In this document: piece by piece, positions 10,727-19,700 of the stretch
How positions within the stretch are numbered: the first letter of the stretch is position 1
Layout: every line of letters begins with the position of its first letter
DNA from: Streptomyces xanthochromogenes
Lineage (GTDB): Bacteria > Actinomycetota > Actinomycetes > Streptomycetales > Streptomycetaceae
NCBI RefSeq assembly: GCF_014650455.1
Contig: NZ_BMUZ01000005.1
Location: 1 to 64,000, forward strand
Reading direction: 5' to 3'
DNA length: 64,000 nucleotides
Notes under the pieces: model-generated
Database searches by the model: none
Told to the model about the DNA's origin: nothing
The model's input: the letters and a program-made list of their open reading frames with translations, nothing else
Program-made: the position numbers and the translations under genes

Positions 10727-11854
10727 TCAGGTCGACGCGATGGTCAGGTAGACCGTCGCGAAGTCGGTGATGGCGAGGAGTTCGGCGAGGCATTCGAGCT
10801 CGGTGCCCTCCTCGGGTTCGAGCTCGCTGATCGGGGTGTCGTGGCTCAGCGCGAGTTCACGGGCGGCCGGGGCCGCGGAGAGGCCGCCGGTGGGGCGGTC
10901 GCGCAGCAGGACGACCCGGGCGTGCAACCGCTCCCGCTCGTCGACGCGGTCGCGGAAGAAGTCGTCCGGGTCGGCGCCGGCCGCGAGCGAACCCGCGAGC
11001 AGCACGCCGTGGGCGGGCAGTGCCTCGGGCAGGGCCGCGGCGAGCGCGGCGTGGCCGGACAGCTCGCTCAGCACGGCGGCGAACCGGCGTCCGGCCGGGG
11101 CCGCGCCCAGGCCCTCGGTCCAGATCAGCGGAAGCGACTCGGCGAGCTCGAACGCGAGCATCTTCGCCGGGTTGCTGTACATGGCGATCGCCGGGCCGCA
11201 GCGCTCGGCGGTCCGGTCCAGACGGGCGGCGATCTTCTCGACGGTCTCGGGGGAAGCGCTCAGCAGGCCGACCCGGTCGAGCAGTGCGAGCAGGGGCGTG
11301 AAGAGCGACCACAGCGCGCCCGGGCTGGCGGCCGACATCTCCGCCTCGTCGGGCTCGAAGGGCGCCGAGGCCATCGGCACGACCAGGCCGTGCACGCCGT
11401 CCACCGCCTCCGCGAGCGGGGAGTTGCGGGGGGCGACGGCGACGACGTTGCAGCCGCGGCGGTAGGCCTGCTCGGCGAGGAGGGCGAGGCCCGGTTCGCT
11501 TCCGTCGGTGGTGGTGACGAGCAGCAGGTCCACGGAGCCCGCCCAGCCCGGCAGCGTCCATCGGAGCGCGCCGGCCGCGGGTGCGACGCCGGTGGATTCG
11601 AGCCGGGTGACCGGGGCCGAGGCGCCGGCGAGGGCCGTCACCAGGTCGGCGACACCCGCCGCTGCGGTGCCGGGGCCGGCGATCAGTACGGACCGGGGGC
11701 GGCCCTCCGGCTTCAGCTCGGCGATGCCGGCCTCGGCCGCGTGCCGGGCAGCGGTGCGGACGCGGGCGCCCGCCTCCGCGGCGCCGCGGAGCAGCCCGCG
11801 GCGGTCGGCCCTGGCGAGGGCTTCCGGATCGTCGAGCAGCGACTCGTCGAGCAT
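10727..11854 (-). CDS. SIS-domain protein, phosphoglucose/phosphomannose isomerase-like
   Basis: 375 residues, soluble. The N-terminal half contains a sugar isomerase (SIS) core with RSVLIAGPGTAAAGVADLV (about residues 53-72), VDLLLVTTTDGSEPGLALL, and YRRGCNVVAVAPRNSPLAEAV. The second half resembles the C-terminal domain of bifunctional phosphoglucose/phosphomannose isomerases. It is placed between Trm112-like and manA genes exactly as in other actinobacteria. Catalytic activity is not certain: homologues at this position are often annotated only as SIS-domain proteins. Confidence 0.8.
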   Translation of the reverse strand: MLDESLLDDPEALARADRRGLLRGAAEAGARVRTAARHAAEAGIAELKPEGRPRSVLIAGPGTAAAGVADLVTALAGASAPVTRLESTGVAPAAGALRWTLPGWAGSVDLLLVTTTDGSEPGLALLAEQAYRRGCNVVAVAPRNSPLAEAVDGVHGLVVPMASAPFEPDEAEMSAASPGALWSLFTPLLALLDRVGLLSASPETVEKIAARLDRTAERCGPAIAMYSNPAKMLAFELAESLPLIWTEGLGAAPAGRRFAAVLSELSGHAALAAALPEALPAHGVLLAGSLAAGADPDDFFRDRVDERERLHARVVLLRDRPTGGLSAAPAARELALSHDTPISELEPEEGTELECLAELLAITDFATVYLTIAST

Positions 11855-11917
11855 GGGGGTCGGCCTCCGGCTCTGCTGGGGTGTACCGGGACTGCGCGGG
11901 CGGGGCTCGTACCCGGC

Positions 11918-12100
11918 TCAGGCGGGGCGGCGGGCCTCGTCCACCAGGAGGACCGGGATGCCGTCGCGCACGGGGTAGGCGAGGCCGCAGTCCTTGCCGG
12001 TGCAGATCAGCTCGGGCTCGTCCGCCGAGGTCGCGTCGCTGAGCGGCGCGTGGCAGGCCGGGCAGGCGAGGATCTCGAGGAGGCCGGCTTCGAGCGGCAT
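11918..12100 (-). CDS. Trm112-like zinc-ribbon protein
   Basis: A 60-residue protein with the Trm112 pattern: [14 protein letters not shown] with a CPxC pair near residues 13-16, a second Cys pair region around [12 protein letters not shown], and [11 protein letters not shown] at the end. In other organisms Trm112 proteins activate methyltransferases; the bacterial short forms have no settled role. It sits 63 bases upstream of the SIS gene, on the same strand. Confidence 0.88.
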   Translation of the reverse strand: MPLEAGLLEILACPACHAPLSDATSADEPELICTGKDCGLAYPVRDGIPVLLVDEARRPA

Positions 12101-12503
12101 GGGGTTCCCTTCGGCGGTACTTCGTTCCGTGGTCGCGCTTCGCGTACGCGTACGCCAGGCGCGCGGGGTCGGGCCAGGTCAGCCTACCGCCGGGCCCGGC
12201 GGGTTGCGTGCCCGGTGAAGGGGGTGACTCGCGGGGCCGGGGCGGGAGTCGGACGCGGGGTGGGCGTGCGCTGGAAACCGGGGTGCGGTGGGCGATGCCC
12301 GGGGTGCGGTCGCGCCGCGGGCGGGGAGGCCGTCCCGCCCCGCGGGCGGGACGGGCGCCGCGGGCGCGGTCGGACCGGTGGGTGCCGAGGGGGCGCGGGC
12401 GGCCCGCCGCCCACGCCCCGTCACCGTTTCGGCGGGCCGGGCGCGGACCTGTCCGCCCGGCCCCTCGGGTCGGCGGCGGACCTGCCCGCGACGCCTCGTC
12501 GGG
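12101..12503. other. 403-base intergenic region, Trm112-like / phosphomannomutase
   Basis: Very GC-rich with no credible gene. Near the phosphomannomutase stop, GGGCCGGGCGCGGA and TCCGCCCGGCCC (12434-12463) form an imperfect hairpin that could terminate phosphomannomutase transcription. The rest has only short G/C tracts. Confidence 0.4.
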
Positions 12504-13865
12504 TCAGCCGCGGACGAGCGCCAGGACCTCGTCCCGCACCTTCGCCATCGTCGCTTCGTCGCGTGCCTCGACGTTGAGGCGGAGCAGCGGCTCGGTGTTG
12601 GAGGCGCGGAGGTTGAACCACCAGTCCTGGGCGGTGACGGTCAGGCCGTCGAGCTCGTCCAGGGTGAGGCCGTCCCGGCCCTCGTAGGCGGCGCGGACCG
12701 CGGCCGCACGGGCCGCCTGGTCGTCGACCGTGGAGTTGATCTCGCCGGAGCCCGCGTAGCGGTCGTACTGGGCGACCAGGGCGGAGAGGGTGCCCTCCTG
12801 GCCGCCGAGCGCGGCCAGGACGTGGAGCGCGGCCAGCATGCCGGTGTCCGCGTTCCAGAAGTCGGCGAAGTAGTAGTGCGCGGAGTGCTCGCCGCCGAAG
12901 ATCGCTCCGGTGGCCGCCATCTCCTGCTTGATGAAGGAGTGGCCCACCCGGGTGCGGACGGGGGTGCCGCCGTTCTCGCGGACGACCTCGGGGACCGACC
13001 AGGACGTGATCAGGTTGTGGATCACGGTGCCGCCGGGGTGGCGGGCGAGCTCGCGGGCCGCGACCAGGGCGGTGATCGCGGAGGGCGAGACCGGCTCGCC
13101 CCGCTCGTCCACGACGAAGCAGCGGTCGGCGTCGCCGTCGAAGGCCAGGCCGAGGTCGGCGCCCTCGGCGATGACGCGGGCCTGGAGGTCCACGATGTTG
13201 GCCGGGTCGAGCGGGTTGGCCTCGTGGTTGGGGAACGTGCCGTCGAGCTCGAAGTACATCGGGACCAGGTCGAGGGGCAGGCCATCGAACACGGTGGGCA
13301 CGGTGTGCCCGCCCATGCCGTTGCCCGCGTCGACCACGACCTTCAGGGGGCGGATGGCGGTGAGGTCGACGAGGGACTTCAGATGGGCCGCGTAGTCCGT
13401 CAACGTCTCGCGCTCGGTGATCGTGCCCGCCTTCGGCGCGACGGCCGGGGCGCCCTGCTCGGACCACCGCTCGACCAGTTCGCGGATCTCGGCGAGGCCG
13501 GTGTCCTGGCCGACCGGCGCCGCGCCCTTGCGGCACATCTTGATGCCGTTGTACCGGGCCGGGTTGTGCGAGGCGGTGAACATCGCGCCCGGCAGGTCGA
13601 GGGCGCCGGACGCGTAGTACAGCTGGTCCGTGGAGCAGAGCCCGATCAGGGTGACGTCCGCGCCGAGGGCGGCCGCGCCGCGCGCGAAGGCCGCCGAGAG
13701 GCCGGGCGACGAGGGCCGCATGTCATGGCCGATGACGATGGCGTCGGCCTGCGTCACGGTGACGAACGCGGCACCGAACAGCTCGGCAAGGGACTCGTCC
13801 CACTGATCCGGCACCACTCCGCGGACGTCGTACGCCTTCACGATCTGCGACAGATCAGCAGCCAC
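12504..13865 (-). CDS. manB: Phosphomannomutase / phosphoglucomutase
   Basis: Converts mannose-6-phosphate to mannose-1-phosphate (and possibly the glucose forms). 453 residues from GTG at 13865, 8 bases after GGAAGG; longer in-frame starts upstream lack support. Hallmarks: N-terminal IVKAYDVRGVVPDQWDE, the phosphoserine loop AMFTASHNPARYNGIKM, the magnesium loop DGDADRCFVVDERGE, and the sugar-binding GGEHSAHYYF. All four domains are present. It heads the leftward mannose cluster. Confidence 0.95.
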   Translation of the reverse strand: MAADLSQIVKAYDVRGVVPDQWDESLAELFGAAFVTVTQADAIVIGHDMRPSSPGLSAAFARGAAALGADVTLIGLCSTDQLYYASGALDLPGAMFTASHNPARYNGIKMCRKGAAPVGQDTGLAEIRELVERWSEQGAPAVAPKAGTITERETLTDYAAHLKSLVDLTAIRPLKVVVDAGNGMGGHTVPTVFDGLPLDLVPMYFELDGTFPNHEANPLDPANIVDLQARVIAEGADLGLAFDGDADRCFVVDERGEPVSPSAITALVAARELARHPGGTVIHNLITSWSVPEVVRENGGTPVRTRVGHSFIKQEMAATGAIFGGEHSAHYYFADFWNADTGMLAALHVLAALGGQEGTLSALVAQYDRYAGSGEINSTVDDQAARAAAVRAAYEGRDGLTLDELDGLTVTAQDWWFNLRASNTEPLLRLNVEARDEATMAKVRDEVLALVRG

Positions 13866-14034
13866 GGCCCAACCTTCCCTGATGTCGTCGCCGACGCCCT
13901 CCGCGGGGCGCCGGCCGGGCTCCCAAACTACCCGGCGCCGACTGGGCGCAGGCCATAGCTTCGGTGGACCCGCGGCCGACTGTGCCAACTCGGGTGCGAT
14001 ACCTGTGGGGTTGGCGGTGGCTACGGGCGCGGGG

Positions 14035-14454
14035 TCAGGATTCGGGCGAGCGCAGGACGCGCAGATGGCCTCGGCGGCCGACCTCGACCGGATCCGCCGC
14101 GCGCGCTCCACCGGCCTCGGCGGCACGCTCCTGGGGGCGGGCGGCCTCCCGTACGGCGTTGGCAAGCGCTTCCAGATCGTCGCCGCTGGGGCGGGCCGGG
14201 GCGGAGGCGTCGGTCAGGCGGACGACCTCCCAGCCGCGGGGCGCGGTCAGGCGCTCGCTGTGCTCGGCGCACAGGTCGTAGCAGTGGGGCTCGGCATAGG
14301 TGGCGAGCGGACCGAGAACTGCGGTCGAGTCCGCGTAGACGTACGTCAGTGTCGCGACGGCAGGGCGGCCGCACGCGGTGCGCGAACAGCGACGTACAGG
14401 GCTCACGACGTTGGACGGTACCTCACTCTTGACCGGGCCGCGACGACTCTCCAC
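14035..14454 (-). CDS. DUF3499 family protein
   Basis: 139 residues from the GTG at 14454, preceded by a GGGGGAG site. The family core is visible: VRRCSRTACGRPAVATLTYVY, then DSTAVLGPLATYAEPHCYDLC, a pattern of paired Cys and His that suggests a small zinc-binding domain. The C-terminal 60 residues are charged and Ala/Arg-rich (EALANAVREAARPQERAAE) and probably disordered. Function unknown. In actinobacteria it sits next to phosphomannomutase, as here. Confidence 0.85.
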   Translation of the reverse strand: MESRRGPVKSEVPSNVVSPVRRCSRTACGRPAVATLTYVYADSTAVLGPLATYAEPHCYDLCAEHSERLTAPRGWEVVRLTDASAPARPSGDDLEALANAVREAARPQERAAEAGGARAADPVEVGRRGHLRVLRSPES

Positions 14455-14737
14455 CAGGTCACTCCCCCGTGTCGCGGTGTGAGCTCGCGCACAGGGGGCG
14501 TCCGAGCAACTGCGCTGACCTGCACGGGAACAGGGAGCCACGGGTGGTTACCGGCCTTCTGGCGAGCGCCACTTGGGAACGATTCGGTCAAACCATGTGA
14601 AATCCCAGGCCTCGGACGGGCCGGTAACCGCTCTCACGCGTGGCCGAAACGGTCATCCGGCGACACGGCCCCGAATGGGCTCCGCGGGGCCGTCGCCGCG
14701 ATCCCTTGCGGGCCCGGAGAGCTACGCTGCGTCAGTG

Positions 14738-15214
14738 ATGGACAGCTCCAGCTCAGCCGAAGGAACTGGCCCCCGTACGGGGCCCCGGCGCCGCGACCGG
14801 CACGGCCGTGGCATGCGCGGGCCCGTGGCTCCGCCCCAGGTGCCCCTGTCGGCCAGCAGGGCCGAGACCTTCCGCGATCTCGTGCTCGACTCGGTGGAGC
14901 GCCTGGAGCGGCGCTGGCCGCAGCTCGCGGAGGTGGAGTTCCTGGTCACGGACGTGCCGTTCAAGGACTCTCCCGGCGGTGCGGACGACGACGGGGACGG
15001 CGCGTGGAGCGACGAGGCGGTGCCGCTGGGGCGCGCCCTCGCGGCCGGCAAGGACCACCCGGCACGGATTCTGGTCTACCGCAGGCCGGTCGAGATCCGC
15101 ACCAAGAACCGGGACGAGCGGGCGCTGCTCGTCCACGAGGTCGTGGTCGAGCAGGTCGCCGAACTCCTGGGCCTGGCACCGGAGTCGGTCGACCCGCGCT
15201 ACGGCCAGGACTGA
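14738..15214 (+). CDS. Zincin-like metallopeptidase family protein, probable degenerate site
   Basis: 158 residues from ATG at 14738. The N-terminal 40 residues are basic and disordered. The core (SRAETFRDLVLDSVERLERR onward) belongs to the small zincin-like family often annotated metallopeptidase. The expected HExxH site reads HEVVVEQVAELLGL here: the first His and Glu are present, but the second His is absent. It may therefore not bind zinc in the standard way. It is divergent from the DUF3499 gene and points at the convergent DUF5719 gene. Confidence 0.78.
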   Translation: MDSSSSAEGTGPRTGPRRRDRHGRGMRGPVAPPQVPLSASRAETFRDLVLDSVERLERRWPQLAEVEFLVTDVPFKDSPGGADDDGDGAWSDEAVPLGRALAAGKDHPARILVYRRPVEIRTKNRDERALLVHEVVVEQVAELLGLAPESVDPRYGQD

Positions 15215-15245
15215 CTCCCGCGTCCGCCGCCCGCCCCTGTGCCCG

Positions 15246-16799
15246 CTACTTCCCCAGGACCGTGAGGTCCTGGGCGGCAGCCGGCACCGCGACCGTTCCC
15301 TTGTCGTCGGTCAGCGTCTGCACCGTGAACAGCGGCACGCCGTCCTGCGTGACCGCGAGGGTGCGCGCGGCGTAGACGGGACCGCCGGCCGGATCGGGCT
15401 CGACGGTCAGCGCGTACGAGCCCTTGAGGCCGGACGGGACCTGCGGGTCGACGGCCAGGGTGGTACCGGCCTTCACCGTGTACGTCTTGGACTGCGGCTC
15501 GCCGCCCTCGGTGCCGGCCGAGGAGGTGACCTTCACGGAGGCGTCCTTGGTACCCGGCGCGGTGAGCGCGAGCGCGGCCGCCTTGTCCCGGTTGTCGGTG
15601 ACCGTCGCGCGGGCGCCCACCGGGGCCGCCGCCGGGATGAAGGCGGTCTCCTGCTTGTCGCCGGTGCCGCGGACCACGCGCAGCGCGGCGACCACCGGAG
15701 TGCCGCCGTCCGCATTCGGGGTGAGGATCAGGGAACCCGACTCACCCCGTGTGACGTTCTTGAGATCGAAGGACGCCGTCATCCCCGCCTTCACGTGGAC
15801 GGTGTCGAGCCCCGCCGGTGTGAAGCTGCCCCCCTTGCCCGCCAGCTTCACCTTGAGGTCCGCGTCGTCCGCGCCCGGGGCGTGGACGATCAGGCGCACA
15901 TCGGCGGCGTCGCCCGGGATGCCCGGAAGCACCTGGGAGGCGGCGGGCTCCGCCGAAGCGGGCAGCCAGTCCGCGCCGGCCTTCGCGTCGGTGGCCTGCA
16001 CCACCGCGCCCACCCGGCCGGCCCGGGTGGTGACGTGCACCGTCAGATCGTCGGCCACCGTGCCGGTCAGCGTGGAGAGGAGAACGGGAACGCTCGACCT
16101 GGCGGGGATCGTGATGCCCTCGCCGGTGTCGGCCTTGATGGCGCCGTCCTTGCCGAAGAGCTCGATGTCGGCGACGGCCGCGGTGTCGTCCGGGTTGGTC
16201 AGGTGGACGTAGTCCTGACGGTCCTTGGCCGTGGAGGCGCCGGGGAACCAGAAGTCGGCGTCCGGCGCTGTGCAGTTGGTGCCGAGCAGCGCGCGGCCGA
16301 TGCCGCCGGTGATCTGGGTGGTCAGCTGGGCGGTCCAGCCCGGGGCGAGCAAGCCGTCGGCCGAGCCGGTCAGGGCCGGTGCGTCGGCGCCGTTCGCGGT
16401 GGCGGCGGCCGGCTTGCCGGGCTCCTTGAGGGAGATGACGGGCTTGTCGGACGCGGGCTTGTCGGAGGCCTTCTTGCCCTTGCCGTCCTTGCCCTTGTCG
16501 GTGGCGGGCGCACCGGAGTCGGCGGGCGGCGGCACCGCCGGGGTCAGCGCCGCCGTGCCCGGCTTGTCCGCCGAGCCGGCCGTCGCCGTGCCCTTGGGCG
16601 TGAACGCCGTGTACGTCGTCTGGGCGAGGTCGGAGTTGCTGGGCGCCGGGCAGAGCAGGCTGGAGCGTTCCACGGGCAGCCGGGCCGGAGCCTTGGCGCC
16701 CGCGTCCACCGAGCCGGCGGGCGCGGTGAGCGAGGCGAAGCCGGTCAGGGCGGCGAGCGCGACGGCCCCCGCGGCGAGGGAGAGGGTGGTGCGCTTCAC
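15246..16799 (-). CDS. Secreted DUF5719-type protein
   Basis: 517 residues from GTG at 16799. An N-terminal signal or anchor (VKRTTLSLAAGAVALAALTG) is followed by an Ala/Pro/Lys-rich segment (about 75-130, repeated Lys-Asp-Gly and Asp-Lys-Pro words). A long extracytoplasmic beta-rich region follows (NPDDTAAVADIELFGKDGAI, ADVRLIVHAPGADD) like several immunoglobulin-like repeats. No catalytic motif is seen. Its start overlaps the stop of the glycosyltransferase by four bases (GTGA), so the two are translationally coupled and probably act together at the cell surface. Confidence 0.82.
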   Translation of the reverse strand: MKRTTLSLAAGAVALAALTGFASLTAPAGSVDAGAKAPARLPVERSSLLCPAPSNSDLAQTTYTAFTPKGTATAGSADKPGTAALTPAVPPPADSGAPATDKGKDGKGKKASDKPASDKPVISLKEPGKPAAATANGADAPALTGSADGLLAPGWTAQLTTQITGGIGRALLGTNCTAPDADFWFPGASTAKDRQDYVHLTNPDDTAAVADIELFGKDGAIKADTGEGITIPARSSVPVLLSTLTGTVADDLTVHVTTRAGRVGAVVQATDAKAGADWLPASAEPAASQVLPGIPGDAADVRLIVHAPGADDADLKVKLAGKGGSFTPAGLDTVHVKAGMTASFDLKNVTRGESGSLILTPNADGGTPVVAALRVVRGTGDKQETAFIPAAAPVGARATVTDNRDKAAALALTAPGTKDASVKVTSSAGTEGGEPQSKTYTVKAGTTLAVDPQVPSGLKGSYALTVEPDPAGGPVYAARTLAVTQDGVPLFTVQTLTDDKGTVAVPAAAQDLTVLGK

Positions 16800-19700
16800 T
16801 GCTGGCTCCCGTCGGGGCGGTGCGGCTGCTGCCGCTCGGGGTGCTCGGGCGGATATCCGTAGCCGTAGGGGTCGTACTGTCCCTCCGGCGGCAACTCCTG
16901 CGCCCCGGGCTGCCGGTAGGGGTCGTAGTCCGGCTGGGGCTGCCCGTCGGCGTACTGGCCCTGCCCGAACTGCCCGTCCGCGCCTGGGACTTGGGGATAG
17001 CCGGAGTCGCGGTAGCCCTGCTGCTCGGGGTAGGGCTCCTGGGCGTACTGACCGTCGGGGTACTGGCCGTCGGAGTACGGGCCCTGCGCGTGACGGCCGT
17101 CGGGGTACGGGCCCTCCTCGTGCCCGCCGTCGGGGTACGGGCCCTGCGGGTACTGGCCGTCGGGGGCCTGGCCCTCGGGGGCCGGGGCGTACTGGCCCTC
17201 CGGGTACTGCTGATAGCCCGGGTACTGCTGCTGGTACGGGTCGTAGCTCTGCTGCGCCTGCTGCTCGTGCCCGGCGGAGTCGGCCGGGGAGGCGGTGGCG
17301 TACTGCGCGGCGTCCCACTCCCCGTACCCGGGCTGTGCGGGCAACTCGGCCCCCGGGGCGGGCTGTTCGCCGTCCGGGACGTCGGCACCCTCGGCCTGGG
17401 CGCGGAGCCTGCGGGCCCGGCGGCCCTCGCCCGGGACGGGCTGCGCCGGTACGGCCGCGATGATCTCCTCCGCCTCGGGCAGGTCGTCGTCGATCCGGCG
17501 GCGCCGGCCCGGCAGGGCGAGCACGAGCAGGACGAGGGCGAGCGCGGCCTGGGTCCAGATCCACAGGGAATGGGTGAGCGGGGCGTCGTAGGTGACGTCC
17601 AACTTGCCCGCTTCCGCGGGAAGTTCGAAGCCCTGGGCCCAGCCGTCGACGGTGGTCTTCTTGAGCGCCTTGCCGTCGAGCGTGGCGGTCCAGCCGGGGG
17701 CGGCCTTGTCGGCGATGCGCAGCACGCGGCCCGCCTCGCCGGCCGGGACCTTGGTGTGGATGTCGACCGGGTCCGCGGCGACGGGGAGGCTCTCGCCGCC
17801 CTTCGCGGGGACGATCACGGCACGGGCGACCTGGCGGTCCACCCGCCACAGCGCGCTGCCGTCGAGCTGGCTGAGCCGGCTCAGGCCGGGCGTGGCGTCC
17901 AGGGTGCGGCCGAACTCGCGGGGGGCGCCGTCGCGGACCAGTACGTACCGCACGGCGTAGCCGCTGAGCTGGCTCGACTGGTCGGCGCCGGAGCCCGCGA
18001 CGAGGTTGGAGACGACCTTGCCGAGTCCGGCGTCGGCGCCGCCGGACGCGACCAGTTCGGCGTCGCCGAGCTGTCCGCCCGAGCCGCGCACCAGGGTGTA
18101 GCCGACCTTGGCGGGCGAGGTGCCGCCGAGGACCAGGGTGCGGGCCTGGTCGCGGGTGCCGCTCTCCTCGGCGACGAACGCCGGCACCTGCACCGGGTCG
18201 CGCCGCTTCAGCGGGCCGTCGGCGCCGCCGATCATCCAGTTCGCGGCGGAGTAGACGGGGCCGAGCGCGGCCGCCAGCGCGATCAGCGCGGCGACCGGCT
18301 GGCGCCAGCCGAAGCCGTGCCCGGCGACCCGGGTGCGGCCGTGCTCGGCGCCCAGCGCACCGGCGGCGAGCAGCGCGAGCCCGTACACGAGGGTCGCGGG
18401 GCCCGCCCAGGCGCTGCGGTTGGACAGGATCGCGAAGAGGAAGCCGGTGAGCGCGACCGCCCAGGCCGCGCGGATCGCGAAGGTGCGCTCCGAGCGCAGC
18501 AGGGCCGCGAGCGCCGCCCCGACGAGCCCGATGAGCACGAGCCCGCCGACCGTCTTGGCCCCGCCGGGGCTGGCCCCGAGCAGGTCGAGCGCGCCGGCCG
18601 AGCCGTCCCCGTACTCCAGGCCCGCTTCCCTCAGGAAGCCGGACGGGCCGGTCAGCAGGGTGAGCGACCAGGGCGCGAGCATCACGATCGGGGTGCCGAC
18701 GGCGGCCAGGAAGCGCAGCCCGTACGCGGTGATGTCAGCGCGGCGCAGCGCGAGCACGCCGAGGCCGAGCAGCACCGCGACCGGCCACACCACGGGGGTG
18801 AACGCCGTGGCGATGGTCAGGAGCAGGGCGTACGTCCAGGTCGCGCGCCAGCTGCCGCGCGCCCCGTCGCCGCGGAGCCCGGCGGCGCTCACCCCGGCCC
18901 GGGCGATCAGGGGCAGCAGGATCGCGAGGACGGCGGTGCCGAGGCGGCCGGCGGCGAGCGCGCCGGTGGCGGCGGGCAGGAAGGCGTAGGCGATGGCGGC
19001 CCAGGCGCGCAGCTGGCGCGAGGCGACCAGCGGGCGGGAGGCGAAGTAGGCGGTGAGGCCGGCCAGCGGGACCGAGCAGACCAGGAGCAGGGTCAGCGCG
19101 AAGCCGGTCGAGCCGAAGCACAGTGCGGAGAGCACGGCGATGATCGCGAGGTAGGGCGGCGCGGTCTGGGTGCCGCCGGCGCCGACGGGGTGCCAGGCGT
19201 CGGCGTAGCGGCCCCACAGACCGCCGACGTGGTCGGGCGCGGGCAGCAGGGCGCCGCCCATGAGGGTGCCGCCGCCGAGCAGGTTGCGGCAGGCGACCAG
19301 GGAGACGATCAGGAGGAGCGCGAAGAGGACCGGCGCGGGCTTCCGGGCGATCTTCTTCAGACGGGCGAACTGCTCGATCTCCAAGAAGTCCGCGTCGTCG
19401 CCGCCGGGGCCCGACTCGACGGCGCCGTGCCGGGAGCCGCCGGTGTCCTCGGTACCGGCGCCCAGGCTGCCCGCGACCGATTCGACGGTGGCGCGGACGG
19501 TGGCGCCGGGCGGCGGGAACAGCGGGCGCAGTTCGCTCGCCTCGACGCCGCTCCTGCCGCGCCGCTTGCGGGCGGCGAGGATCCGGCCGGGCCGCAGCAG
19601 CGTGCCGAACAGGCCCATGACCTCGTCGACGGCCTGGCCCGGCACCTTGCCCACGAGGTAGGCGACGGTGCGCAGGAGCGTGCCGACCACGATGCGGAAC

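Noticed and set aside
12288..13958. 556-codon plus-strand frame opposite phosphomannomutase
   Set aside because: Antisense shadow: no domain, and the minus strand encodes an unambiguous enzyme.
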